From: Pseudanabaena sp. PCC 6802
GTDB taxonomy: Bacteria > Cyanobacteriota > Cyanobacteriia > Pseudanabaenales > Pseudanabaenaceae
DNA: 64,000 bases
Reading direction: 5' to 3'
Assembly (NCBI RefSeq): GCF_000332175.1
Contig: NZ_KB235914.1
Span: 627,966 to 691,965 of the forward strand
Shown here: one piece after another, positions 25,216 to 34,600 of the stretch
How positions within the stretch are numbered: the stretch's first letter is position 1
Layout of the letters: each line of letters begins with the position of its first letter
Notes under the pieces: generated by a model
The model's input: the letters and a program-made list of their open reading frames with translations, nothing else
The model's database searches: none
What the model was told of the DNA's origin: nothing
Made by a program: the position numbers and the translations under genes

Positions 25216-25995
25216 CTATCTATCAATTACGATTGGACGTGGGAACCACCGTTCGGCGACGTAATTTAAAATAGAGCCTCGAACGACGTTAGGCAGAATG
25301 TTCAGCATGTTTAAGAAGTGATAAGACCAGTAGGGGAAGCAGTAAAAGCGCCGTCGCTGCTCGATCGCTCGCACAATTTTGGCGATCGCAACTTCCCGCT
25401 GCATGCACAGATGAGCGGGCACCTGTTCCTTGACAGTCATGTCTGTATCGATAAAGCTGGGGCAAATAGTGGTGACGTGAATGCCATGCGGCTTTAAGTC
25501 CCTGTACAGCCCCTCTAATAGATAATTCAGAGCTACTTTGGAGGCACTATAAGCACTAATTCGAGGCATAGCGTGCAAGGCCGCCATACTGGAAATCCCG
25601 ACGATTTGACCGCGACCTCGTAATAGCATGGCATCAATTACAGGAGCGATGGTATTGGCAACCCCCATGACATTGGTTTTCACGATCTGTTCAAAACGGT
25701 CGAGATCGAATTTAGCCTCCAGGTTTTGCGCAGTAATCCCAGCGTTGGCGATCGCTAGCTCGATTGGCCCCAGGTCTTTTTCAGCCATCGCCACAACATC
25801 GGCGATCGCCTGTTTTTGGGTAACATCGGCGGCGTAAATTTTCAGATGTCCGTAGCGACATTGCGGTTCTTGATAAAGAGCCTGAAGTTTTGTCTCGCGA
25901 CGGGCGATCGCCGCAACGCTACAGCCATGTTTGAGATAGTGCAGCGTCAGTGCATATCCAATCCCAGATGAGGCTCCTGTAATTAACACGTTCAT
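25216..25995 (-). CDS. Short-chain dehydrogenase/reductase
   Basis: This 259-residue SDR shows the cofactor loop TGASSGIGYAL, NAGI in the expected strand, catalytic Ser in VGISSMAAL and YSASK as the Tyr-x3-Lys pair. The absence of an acidic residue after the second strand but AIARRETK there suggests NADP(H). C-terminal YCFPYWSYHFLNMLNILPNVV is hydrophobic, as in lipid-active SDRs. It may reduce a beta-keto product of the KASIII-like enzyme or oxidise an alcohol. Its ATG overlaps the AlkB-like stop by 4 bases, and the sulfotransferase follows after 6. Confidence 0.9.
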   Translation of the reverse strand: MNVLITGASSGIGYALTLHYLKHGCSVAAIARRETKLQALYQEPQCRYGHLKIYAADVTQKQAIADVVAMAEKDLGPIELAIANAGITAQNLEAKFDLDRFEQIVKTNVMGVANTIAPVIDAMLLRGRGQIVGISSMAALHAMPRISAYSASKVALNYLLEGLYRDLKPHGIHVTTICPSFIDTDMTVKEQVPAHLCMQREVAIAKIVRAIEQRRRFYCFPYWSYHFLNMLNILPNVVRGSILNYVAERWFPRPIVIDR

Positions 25996-27110
25996 GGGGA
26001 AATTTCCTGCTGAGCTTCAAATTGTTCCAGACAAGGATGGACGACTCGCTGAAACACAGGTGGTATCAATGCTAGAAAAAACATCGCGACATGTTGGTAT
26101 GGGTATACTGGCGATCGGTTCTCGCTCCTTAAGTAGGGATAGGGACAATTGGGGGCAGCATGATGCTCCCCGTGGCGAAACAGATTCAAGAGTGCGAAGT
26201 CATGGATAAATAGAGCCTGCGACCAGGCATGATGGGTGCCAACTGGCTCGTATTTGCCTGAAGCATCAACGGTTCGCATCAAACCATAATGTTGGATGTA
26301 ATTCGTCCAATCGAGTTTCAAGATAGCGATCGCGCTTTGCAAAATAAAAAATACCCCCCCTTTCCCCCCCCACAGCCAAACCGTCAGGGACAACCAGAGC
26401 AGGCTAAAGCCATACCAGATTAGCAACTCGCTTTGCCAAAAAGACTTACCCGCTTTGGCGAGGCACTCTCGTTCGCAGCGGAGCGCCCCGCTAAAATTAC
26501 CGACAAGGCTCTGCCACCAAAAACTATAGAGACTTTGCCCCCGTCGGGCGGTAGCAAAATCTAGAGGGGTGCCAACATGGCAATGATGAATCTGGAGATG
26601 GACGACTTTGAACGTGCCAAAGCTAACGGTTGAGAGTAACAGCCCACCCAGAAATCGGTCGAATTGCTGAGGCCGATGGATTAATTCATGCCCTAGGGTG
26701 ATGGCGAAAATCCCGCTCAAAACCCCTGTTGATAATAGATAGCCCAGACTCCCCCAACCATTCAAGCTGCTACCGCACCAGTAATGCGTCGTAACCGCCA
26801 GCATCGCCAGTTGGGCGGGCACTCCTCCAAACAGCAGCAAGCGGAAATAGAGCGGCGATCGCTTTGGGATCGCGGCGGCATCAAACCGAGCGGGTACCGG
26901 ATAGGGCCAGAGCCATTGGAGAAAGGCAACAAGACCATAGGCGATCGCGAGCGGTGCAAAGGCGAACAAATTGGGACGAGCGCTTACTTCTCCGAGCCAG
27001 GCACTCAAAATCGGTAGAGCCGGAATCGCATAGGCGAGCAAATATCCCAGGCTACTCAAAATTGGAAAGCGATTATCTTGGGGATTCGTTCCGCCACTAT
27101 TCTGAGTCAT
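25992..27110 (-). CDS. AlkB-like membrane di-iron monooxygenase
   Basis: This 372-residue membrane protein has the alkane-hydroxylase pattern: HELIHR (His141, His145), HLQIHHCHVGT (171-178), NYIQHYGLMR (His274), and FRHGEHHAAPNCPYPYLR (His313, 316, 317). Six or so hydrophobic segments fit the AlkB/xylene-monooxygenase fold. It would hydroxylate a terminal or methyl position of a long chain, using rubredoxin or ferredoxin; no rubredoxin gene is next to it. The coding strand has a G8-A3-G7 run (window 26354-26371) around residues 248-252, a possible slippage site. It lies 18 bases after the KASIII-like gene and overlaps the SDR gene. Confidence 0.88.
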   Translation of the reverse strand: MTQNSGGTNPQDNRFPILSSLGYLLAYAIPALPILSAWLGEVSARPNLFAFAPLAIAYGLVAFLQWLWPYPVPARFDAAAIPKRSPLYFRLLLFGGVPAQLAMLAVTTHYWCGSSLNGWGSLGYLLSTGVLSGIFAITLGHELIHRPQQFDRFLGGLLLSTVSFGTFKVVHLQIHHCHVGTPLDFATARRGQSLYSFWWQSLVGNFSGALRCERECLAKAGKSFWQSELLIWYGFSLLWLSLTVWLWGGKGGVFFILQSAIAILKLDWTNYIQHYGLMRTVDASGKYEPVGTHHAWSQALFIHDFALLNLFRHGEHHAAPNCPYPYLRSENRSPVYPYQHVAMFFLALIPPVFQRVVHPCLEQFEAQQEISP

Positions 27111-27128
27111 AATCCACTTCTCTCAACT

Positions 27129-28166
27129 TCAATACGTCAACTGGACAACCGAAGCAACCAGTCCGGCACTAACAGGCACAAATGCAATAGAATCTCCTCT
27201 CCGAAGTACCCCTTCATCTTCGGCAAGACAAAGTCCTACCGGAATGCTTGCTGAAACCACGTTGCCAAATTCTGGGTAAACCTTCAAGTAGACTTTCTCA
27301 ATCGGGACTCCATATGTGGGCATGTATTCTTCATAAATTGCCTTGGAAGGGGTATGGGGAAAGTACCAAACCGGATGGCTGACATCGTCGATCGACTCAG
27401 CAATGACTTTCCCTAAGGATTTACTGCCTTCACGAAAGAGATCTCTACCATAGGATACAAATCGATTAATGCCATTCAGTTCCATGCGATCGCTTGCTTC
27501 CACAAAGTTAGCATAGCCAGGAAGCGGTATCGTACAGAGATCGGCGAACTCGGGTCTCGATAGATAGGAAAAGTTCCAGGGGCGATCGCTGGGTAACAGA
27601 ATCGTGGCTGTTGCTGCCTCGCCAATGGTGTACATCGGAAACGAATATTCCAGAGCGCGGATATCGCGGATTTCCCAGTTATCGTGCAGCCCTAAATGGA
27701 ATTCTCCATTCACGATCATTGCGGCTTTGAACGCACCCGACTGCAACATTAAACCTGCGATGTGAGCCGCCCGCACCCAACTCATGCAGGCATCCGTAAC
27801 ATCAAAACAGTTAGCCAGATGCATCCCCTTCGCCTTGGCATAAAAATAGGCATTGGCAGGCTCTAAAAAACCGCGCCCCACGCCGCAATAAATCAATAAA
27901 TCGATATCTGTTGGAGCCATGTTCGCTTTCTCTAAAGCACCATCGATTGCTGAAAAAATCGAGTCTGATGCCTTCTCCCCCGCCTCAATATCGCGAAGAT
28001 ACCGAGTTTTCGCTCCTGTTTGACTTAACAACTTTTCAACGATTTTGAGGTATGGAGCTTTCTTAATGGGGGAAACTTTAGGGTTGCTCCGCTCCATATA
28101 ATCCAGCAGATCGCTATTGGTTAATTTTTGAGAAGGTACGCGGTAAGATATAGAAGCGATTTTCAT
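27129..28166 (-). CDS. KASIII (FabH/OleA-like) condensing enzyme
   Basis: This 345-residue thiolase-fold enzyme carries the KASIII triad: Cys127 in DACMSW, His271 in FPHTPSKA and Asn302 in EFGNVVSASIP. The YCGVGRGFLEPANAYF and YTIGEAATATIL stretches mark a FabH-like group apart from housekeeping FabH. It would condense an acyl thioester with malonyl-ACP or a second acyl-CoA, starting the pathway. As first gene of the eight-gene operon it lies behind a 496-base region containing two TGA(T/C)AAATGTCA sites and a palindromic repeat. No acyl carrier protein or acyl ligase is encoded nearby, so these must come from elsewhere. Confidence 0.88.
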   Translation of the reverse strand: MKIASISYRVPSQKLTNSDLLDYMERSNPKVSPIKKAPYLKIVEKLLSQTGAKTRYLRDIEAGEKASDSIFSAIDGALEKANMAPTDIDLLIYCGVGRGFLEPANAYFYAKAKGMHLANCFDVTDACMSWVRAAHIAGLMLQSGAFKAAMIVNGEFHLGLHDNWEIRDIRALEYSFPMYTIGEAATATILLPSDRPWNFSYLSRPEFADLCTIPLPGYANFVEASDRMELNGINRFVSYGRDLFREGSKSLGKVIAESIDDVSHPVWYFPHTPSKAIYEEYMPTYGVPIEKVYLKVYPEFGNVVSASIPVGLCLAEDEGVLRRGDSIAFVPVSAGLVASVVQLTY

Positions 28167-28299
28167 GGTTTAGGCGTTCCAGTTGAATATGGAGCTCAGA
28201 TTCAGAACGCAAATCCTCTAAACTCGCGCTCTGGCATCTTAAGAGCACCTCTAAAAACTCAAAATTATTGAGAGTATAGATTTCGCAATCAAGTTTTTA

Positions 28300-28413
28300 A
28301 TACCAATTTAAATGGTTAGCTTCCCAGATCGGGGTGTGAGGATCTTGCCCCCAGAAAGGGGTGGGAACCTTTCACTTCGCTCGATCTGTCCCGTCGATAG
28401 TGCAAATTGGTAT
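28300..28413. repeat. Palindromic repeat upstream of lipid operon (family D)
   Basis: The 114-bp element has ends ATACCAATTTAAA and CAAATTGGTAT, and an inner TTGCCCCCAGAAAGGGG stretch. The right end recurs in the composite repeat at 10274-10377 and as a lone CAAATTGGTATAG at 45876-45888. It lies within the gene-free region 28167-28662, between divergent genes. Confidence 0.55.
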
Positions 28414-28496
28414 AACTCCATGCTATTAAGCATAAGGCAATTGTTCGAGATGCTCTATAAATTGTAGACTAACTTAATGAAGAGTTAAACGTCATC

Positions 28497-28531
28497 TGAT
28501 AAATGTCACTACCTGCACGTGACAAATGTCA
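28497..28531. promoter_or_regulatory. Paired TGA(T/C)AAATGTCA sites (candidate operators)
   Basis: TGATAAATGTCA (28497-28508) and TGACAAATGTCA (28520-28531) are spaced 23 bp centre to centre, about two helical turns. The second is a palindrome. They lie between the divergent lipid operon and DUF6916 genes, 132 bases before the latter. Similar AAATGTCATG dyads occur at 40641-40676. Confidence 0.5.
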
Positions 28532-28662
28532 TCAGCGTTCGCAAATAGTTTGTAAATAAGGGGTGTAGTGGCTTTACCCCAGCCAGGTTTACATTCTTAA
28601 ATGCAGCTAGATATTCGCAATCTTTAGTTGCGATCGACACTAAGAAAAAGAAGGAGACTACC

Positions 28663-28974
28663 ATGCCAGAAGACTTGACCTGCGATCTGTTCTCAAAATA
28701 TCTGGGGAGCGTGTTTCAACTGCCCGTACCGTCGGTAGCACCACTAGAGTTACAGCTTGTAGAAGTCGTGCCACATACAGCACATCCTTTGCCTGAGAAT
28801 CGGGGGGTATTACAACGCATCCCCTTTTCGTTAATATTCCAGGGACCGCTAGAGACAGCACTACCGCAACGCACCTACACCTTGGAACATGCGGAAATGG
28901 GTAAATTGGATATCTTTTTAGTTCCCGTGGCCCGCCGCCAGGATGGCATGCAATACGAAGCGGTTTTCACTTAA
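28663..28974 (+). CDS. DUF6916-like small protein of tail-collar module
   Basis: This 103-residue protein is predicted mostly beta and compact. Landmarks are CDLFSKYLGSVFQLP, LELQLVEVVPH, PFSLIFQGPLETALPQRTYTLEHAEMG and LDIFLVPVARRQDGMQYEAVF. From memory this matches the DUF6916 family, seen next to phage-tail-collar genes and a GNAT gene in other bacteria, as here. Function is unknown; the fold may be a structural or assembly module. A good Shine-Dalgarno sequence (AAGGAG, 28651-28656) precedes the ATG by 6 bases. The GNAT gene starts 4 bases after its stop, so the pair is one operon. Confidence 0.65.
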   Translation: MPEDLTCDLFSKYLGSVFQLPVPSVAPLELQLVEVVPHTAHPLPENRGVLQRIPFSLIFQGPLETALPQRTYTLEHAEMGKLDIFLVPVARRQDGMQYEAVFT

Positions 28975-28978
28975 ACTT

Positions 28979-29506
28979 ATGGCAGATAAACTATCTCACC
29001 AACTATCTCATCAAGCCTTAAGCGATCGCGGTGTAACCTTTCGCGACATTACACCTGAGGATCTTCCGTTTCTCCAAAGGCTCTATGCCAGTACCCGCGA
29101 AGAGGAAATGGCAATGGTGGATTGGAGCGATCGCGCCAAAGCAGATTTCCTGCAAATGCAATTTGAAGCCCAGCATAAGTATTACCAGGCAAACTACGCG
29201 CAAACATCTTTTCAGATAATTCTTTTACATGAAGAACCGATCGGTCGCCTGTACGTGGCGCGATGGGAGCAAGAGATTCGCATTGTCGATCTGGCGATCC
29301 TGCCAGAGCATCGCGATCGCGGGATTGGCTCCCAAATACTCCAGGATCTGCTAGCAGAAGCAACGCGGCGAGGTTTACCTCTACGAATTCACGTGGAGCA
29401 GTACAACCGCGCCCTGCGGCTCTATCAGCGCCTGGGTTTTCAAAAGATTGGAGAGCATGGGGTATACTGGTTGATGGAATGCACTCCTGGTGAAGTTTTA
29501 CTGTAG
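28979..29506 (+). CDS. GNAT family N-acetyltransferase
   Basis: This 175-residue protein has the GNAT fold. FRDITPEDLPFLQRLYASTR is the N-terminal strand-helix unit, RIVDLAILPEHRDRGIGSQILQDLL holds the acetyl-CoA pyrophosphate loop (R-G-I-G), and YQRLGFQKIGEHGVYWLME is the C-terminal part. The ATG at 28979 is preferred over the one at 28943, which lies inside the DUF6916 gene. It could acetylate a surface-protein residue or a sugar; the target is unknown. Its stop overlaps the end of the convergent DUF4058 fragment by 9 bases. Its link to the collar genes is inferred from conserved neighbourhood as I recall it. Confidence 0.85.
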   Translation: MADKLSHQLSHQALSDRGVTFRDITPEDLPFLQRLYASTREEEMAMVDWSDRAKADFLQMQFEAQHKYYQANYAQTSFQIILLHEEPIGRLYVARWEQEIRIVDLAILPEHRDRGIGSQILQDLLAEATRRGLPLRIHVEQYNRALRLYQRLGFQKIGEHGVYWLMECTPGEVLL

Positions 29507-29755
29507 GATCGATGGCTGGGACAACCCCGATCGCGAGCGCACCCAGTCCCAATCTTCATCCTTCAACTTTACCCGTGGCGGACAGGTATAGTCGATCGCC
29601 AGATCCAGTGCTGCTTCTTCATACACCCGATCCAATAGTGCTTTCAAATCGATCTGCGGTTCGCAATCGCTTGGTTCCAAGGGCAATGGGAATACGGGAA
29701 TGCGATCGCGAACGAATTCAATCGTAAGGGGCGATCGCTCCCAGGATAGCTCCAT
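29498..29755 (-). pseudogene. C-terminal fragment of a DUF4058 protein
   Basis: These 85 codons match only the end of DUF4058 proteins, which are normally about 250 residues: IPVFPLPLEPSDCEPQIDLKALLDRVYEEAALDLAIDY is the characteristic last block, followed by PP and a terminal DWDWVRS helix. The rest of the family domain is absent because the tail-collar gene stops 6 bases upstream. It could be a relic or a small protein still translated from the collar mRNA. The reading frame is intact, with an ATG at 29755. Confidence 0.6.
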
Positions 29756-29761
29756 ACTACT

Positions 29762-30289
29762 TCAGGTGCGAGGTGGATATACTCCCTGTAAGGCAATGCA
29801 GAAATAGAAGGTTAAGTAGGGCTGCATGTTATTGTGCGGTGCGTCGCCGCCGGATGGGGCGAGAGCGGAATCTGACATTGGCTGCAAGCCAGAGGATATT
29901 GAATTCTGGTACAAAAAGCCATTTGCCGACCGTGCCAACACGCGGTTAGATGTGGGAGCTTTTAGATCGCCATCGTCCGAAGAGGCCATTAAGGAATGGC
30001 TGTGAGATGGTATCTCCGACTCCAACAGCGTTACTGTTTCGGAGCCTCCAGTTTCGCCCAGATCGTGCAACGAAAGCCCTGGCCCTTGTCCTGGGTGCAT
30101 GGGAGCGCGTCCTTGTAAATCGGGTAGACCAAAATTCGATTTACCATTTCCTCCGTAGGTAGTTCCCAACAACGAAAACAGCGCCGTGTTCTGGGACAGC
30201 GGCAATAACTGACCATCGCACCACGCCCAGCCTTTGGGTGGAAAGTTAAATGGGAAAATTCTGATCTCAGCCACAAATGGGTCGGCCAT
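29762..30289 (-). CDS. Phage-tail-collar (MdpB-like) protein 3
   Basis: A 175-residue protein. The N-terminal tail-collar domain has VAEIRIFPFNFPPKGWAWCDGQLLPLSQN and ALFSLLGTTYGGNGKSNFGLPDLQGR. The middle (about 85-150) is variable, with SHSHSLMAS, and the end is NMQPYLTFYFCIALQGVYPP. The family (COG4675) includes the microcystin-dependent protein MdpB; in phages this domain forms trimeric fibre tips that bind receptors. Three paralogues stand in a row, with no phage structural genes, so a host surface role is likelier than a prophage. It is 55 bases after collar protein 2. Confidence 0.88.
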   Translation of the reverse strand: MADPFVAEIRIFPFNFPPKGWAWCDGQLLPLSQNTALFSLLGTTYGGNGKSNFGLPDLQGRAPMHPGQGPGLSLHDLGETGGSETVTLLESEIPSHSHSLMASSDDGDLKAPTSNRVLARSANGFLYQNSISSGLQPMSDSALAPSGGDAPHNNMQPYLTFYFCIALQGVYPPRT

Positions 30290-30344
30290 ATTTATTCTCC
30301 TAAATACTGAAATCTAAAAGCTGAAAGCTAAATACTCCTCTCAA

Positions 30345-30848
30345 TCATGTCGGGCTTGGGAAAATCCCCAATAGAGAAATGATGAAGTCAACGCAGAGAT
30401 AGGGTTGAAAATTGGTGTGTGGCTGGCTACCACCGATCGCTGACACCACTGCTGAATTCATATTGCTGTTGGCGGTGTCTTCAATAAAGGGACTAATCGC
30501 TACCGACTCAGCTAAGAGGTTTTTGCTCGGGGTTGCGAGGGTTGCCGCTGAGGTGGATGCCAACAGAGGGTGACTATGAGATGGAATCTGACTTACCGTC
30601 AACGCAATCTCTTCGGCTCCCCCTGTCTCCGCCAGGATAAAACCGTTGCCCATGTGTACGGGCAAGCGACCGCGCAAATCGGGTAAAGCAAAGTTAGATT
30701 GACCGTCACCGCCATAGGTCGTACCGATCAATTGGAAGAGGGCTTCGTTTTCCGCAATCGATATTAGTTGTCCCTCGCAGAACATCCACCCCGCAGGGGC
30801 GAAGTTGCCCGCGAACATGCGAATTTCGCCAATATAAGGCTGTGCCAT
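30345..30848 (-). CDS. Phage-tail-collar (MdpB-like) protein 2
   Basis: A 167-residue paralogue of its neighbours. It shares IGEIRMFAGNFAPAGWMFCEGQLISIAEN, LFQLIGTTYGGDGQSNFALPDLRGR, LTVSQIPSHSHPLLAS and the C-terminal FQPYLCVDFIISLLGIFP. The central variable stretch (about 95-145) differs from the other two, as expected if each copy forms a different tip. The paired His of SHSH may bind a metal in the trimer. It starts 9 bases after collar protein 1, so these two are co-translated. Confidence 0.88.
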   Translation of the reverse strand: MAQPYIGEIRMFAGNFAPAGWMFCEGQLISIAENEALFQLIGTTYGGDGQSNFALPDLRGRLPVHMGNGFILAETGGAEEIALTVSQIPSHSHPLLASTSAATLATPSKNLLAESVAISPFIEDTANSNMNSAVVSAIGGSQPHTNFQPYLCVDFIISLLGIFPSPT

Positions 30849-30857
30849 AGATGTCTC

Positions 30858-31355
30858 CTAGTTTGGACTTGGGAAAATGCCCTGGAGGGCGATTGAGAAG
30901 TTTAAGGTTAGAAAAGGCTGCATGTTAAGATGTGCCTGCGACCCTCCAACGTTGGCGATCGCGCTAGGACTAAGCGAAGTCAAATTTGTGGGAGGATTGT
31001 AAACATTGTTGGCAGCAGCCAAAATATTACCAACCGCGACCGGAACGTTTGCATTTGAGGGCGATCCCGACAAAACGTGGGTATGGGTGGGAATCTCGGT
31101 GATCGAGAGGGTGTGTGCTTGTTCGCCGCCCCGTTCGCCAAGCGTGTGACTGCCGCCAACATGAATCGGTGTCCGGGCGCGCAAGTCGGGCAACGCAAAG
31201 TTCACGCGCCCATCGCCGCCGAAGGTCGTTCCGAGCAATGAGAAGAGACCCTGATTCTGATTGATGGGCAAAAGCTGTCCATCGCAGAGCGCCCACCCCC
31301 TCGGGGCGAAGCCAAAGCTCATGATGCGGATTTCTGAAAGGAAAGGTTCGGCCAT
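30858..31355 (-). CDS. Phage-tail-collar (MdpB-like) protein 1
   Basis: A 165-residue paralogue: LSEIRIMSFGFAPRGWALCDGQLLPINQN, LFSLLGTTFGGDGRVNFALPDLRAR, ITEIPTHTHVLSGS and NMQPFLTLNFSIALQGIFP. It is the first collar gene, 248 bases after the stop of the 2821-residue surface protein on the same strand. No signal peptide is visible, so export, if any, would need a dedicated route. The three proteins may form a heterotrimer or separate homotrimers; sequence cannot tell. Confidence 0.88.
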   Translation of the reverse strand: MAEPFLSEIRIMSFGFAPRGWALCDGQLLPINQNQGLFSLLGTTFGGDGRVNFALPDLRARTPIHVGGSHTLGERGGEQAHTLSITEIPTHTHVLSGSPSNANVPVAVGNILAAANNVYNPPTNLTSLSPSAIANVGGSQAHLNMQPFLTLNFSIALQGIFPSPN

Positions 31356-31603
31356 TAGGCATCTCCTTCGCGCCTAGCGCGATAAAAAATAATTAACAAA
31401 TGTTGATGGGATAGGCATCGCGCTCCGCCGACGCTAGGTTACTCCAATAAATCAGCGATGTAATCCCAATTCTTATCCAAAAACTATTGTATTGCATAAA
31501 AGTCGGCAAATCTAGACGAGAATCGATGAAATTACGAACAGTAGGGGTGGTGTCGATCGCTGAGATGAGATATTCCGCACCTCTTAGGAAAGCATCCACA
31601 GGA

Positions 31604-34600
31604 CTAGAACGGAGTCGGTGTCGGCACCGTACCGCCGAAAAAGCCGTCCGTCGTTACTGTTGCGGAATCGTTTGCCGTGGCGCTGCCAGGTTCACCTGCA
31701 CTGCCAGTGTTGCGACCCTGAATATAGGTAACCACGGCTGCAGTGTCAAAGGGAGTTCCTGAGTAACCGGGCATCTCGATGCGCGAGTTAAAGCGTTGGC
31801 GGATGCGGAAGTCGTCGGTCGTGCCGGCACTATTCGTGAGTGTATTGGCAAGCGCTCCAGCCCCGCCGAAGTTGAGACGAACGGTATGGCTATCGACCGC
31901 ACCAAAGACGTTGGTCGTAGTTGATGCATTATTTAGGAAGAATGATTGGAGGGATAACGGATTGGTTGAAACCGACTGATCGAGATCGTTGCTTTGCACT
32001 GTCAGATTGAGGACGCCGTTGCCGTCGTTCGCCTGGACGGAAATCCCACGTTCTAAGGCATTGATAACAGTGTTGCCCGTAACTGACGAGGTGTGAGTGC
32101 CGTTGCCGTGGGCTTCAACGACGATCCCGCTCGCTTGGGTTGAACCGGAAAGCGGCGTGCCTGCCGTGCCAATGTTGTTGTTACGGATGAAGCCATTGAA
32201 CGTCCCGGCAGCACCTGAGGTGCCGAGATTGGCCGTAATCGCACTCAGAATTGCTCCGTTAATCGTGTTGCTGTCGATATCGTAGTTGACCCGCCCGGTG
32301 TAGCCACCGAACGCCACGCCAGTAGCTGCGTTGATCGTGATGCCCTGCCCAAGTGCGGTGGGATGACCGCCGGAGAGTGTATTATTGGTGAATTTCACGT
32401 TGAGATTTGCCGAATTGCTGGCAGCGGCCTGGAAGTGGTCGCCTCGATTGGCGGTAAACGTGTTGCCAGTGAGGGTTGCCGTCATGGTGGCAGTTCCAGA
32501 CGCATCCATCAGGAAGCCGTCGTTACCGATCGCCGAGTTGTTGCTGAAGGTACTACCAGTTACGGTGAGGTTGGTCAGCGTGCCGCTGGAATTGCGGATG
32601 ACGGCGTTGTCCTCCGCCGAGCCACTGACGGTAATGCCCGACCAGGTCGAGGTACCGAACAGGTTGGTCAGATCGATACCTGCCTCGCCAGCGGCATTGC
32701 CGTTGTTCGTTACTCGCACGCCCGTAAGCGAGAGTCCGGTAACCGTCGTACCGCGAATACCGTCATCTCCACCGCCTGAAATGTTCATGTTGGAGAGATT
32801 GACATTTGCCGTATTGGTAAGCAAAATGCCCGCGTCCGTTGAGTTTTGAATTGTGCCGCCCGATCCAGCCGTCGAACCGGTGCCCGTGACGGTTAATCCA
32901 CCACTCGTACCCGTGTTGTTGAGTACGATGCCGTTAGTGGCTCCATTAGAACTGATGCTGCGGAAGTTCAGGTTACTCGCGCCAATTGTGGTGTTCGCGA
33001 CATTGAGGGCTGTGCCGGTGGTGGAAGTAATTGTATTCGTGCCAGTAGCCGATACTGTACCGCCACCCGTGGCGTTGAAGCCCACACCGCTAGTCGTGTT
33101 GAGCGTCAATCCACCCGTGAAGTTGACCGTGCCGCCTGTGTTGGTCAGGTCGATCGCATTGGCAGTCGTCGTCGTGCCAGTAATCTGACCGTTAAACGTT
33201 GTGGTGCCTCCGGTCTTTGCATTGATATTGACGGCATTATTGGCATTGTTGGTCTTAGTAATTGTGCCGTTATAGGTCACGTTTGCCGTGCTCGTATCTT
33301 CGTTGTAAGCGATGCCAGATGGGTTATTGATGGATGTATTCGCGCTGAATGCAAACGTTCCGCCCGAACCACCGATGATATCGATTCCCGCATCGCCGCC
33401 ATTCAGCGTCGCGGTGCCGTTGAAATTGTACGTACCGTCGGCGTTGTTGAACTGCAATCCCGTACCGTTGGTCGCGTTAATCGTTCCCGTTTGGAACGTA
33501 GCAGTTCCCGTGTGACCTCCAGATACGGAGACCGCTGCGGCATTGTTTGCCTGGGTAATGTTGCCAGAATAGGTAGTATTTACGCTGCCGCCATTGATAT
33601 TGAAGGCTGCACCCGTGGGGCTGGTAATAGTACCGCCATTGGCAGTAAACGTACCCGAGCTACCGACCAGATTGACACCATTCGTACCGCCGCTAGAAGA
33701 GAGACTGCCCAGAACGACATTCAAAGCACCGGAAGTACCGACATTGAAACCGCCACCCGTGGTGTTATTGATGATGGCCTCGCTAATTGTCAGGTTGCCG
33801 ACTGCGCCACCAGTAATGCTAAATCCACTGGCATTGCCCGCATTTAGCCCCCGCAGCGTATTGTTTGAACCCAGGGTAATTCCTCCAGCGATGTTGGGTC
33901 TGTTACCCGAGAACGCATCCAGACTGTTAAAGCTGCCCAGCGTAATGCCAGTAAGCGCTGCCAGCGTAGTACCTGTTGTGCCGTCGCCAATCAGTTTCTG
34001 ATCGTTTCGCAGCGTAATCCCACCTGCATAGGTACCCGCGCCATCAGCATTTGCATTGGTGGCATCGTCATCGATAAAGATAAAATCGGTGTTTGCAGGG
34101 AGATTGCCAACACCAGTATTTGCCGCATTAAAGGCTGCCAAAGTCCTGAATGGATCGGCCTGAGTGCCTAAATTAGCCGAATCAATGGCATCCTCATCGA
34201 TGAACCACAACACGCTGTTCCCAGCACCAGCACCATCGAGATCGGTGACGTTAATCGTTGCGGTTATATTTGCCGTCGCAGGAGGCAGAGGCGTACCGCT
34301 ATCCTGAATTTGATAGACAAACGTATCGCTGCCAACAAAGCCAGCTACAGCATTATAGGTAAAGCTACCATCAGCATTCACCGTCACGTTGTTATCGTCC
34401 GCAGTTGTTGCCGTGGCTGCCGCTGCTGCACTTGTCAGCGTAGCTGCCACCACACTCACCGTTGTGCCATCGGGGTCTGTCGCTCCCGTCAGCAGATCGC
34501 TCGCACCATCAGGGACAGTCAGGGTCAAGTTAGCATTGCTGGTATAAGTCGGAGCGGGGGTGAGGGCAGGCGGATCGTTGACGGGTTGCACGTTAATATC

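Noticed and set aside
29762-31355. Prophage or phage-tail-like particle
   Set aside because: Only collar-domain proteins are present; no tail tube, sheath, baseplate, portal, terminase or lysis gene is nearby.
31393-31599. 68-codon minus-strand frame after the giant gene
   Set aside because: No homology is recognised, no Shine-Dalgarno sequence is seen, and its end lies in GC-rich repeat-like DNA; probably chance.
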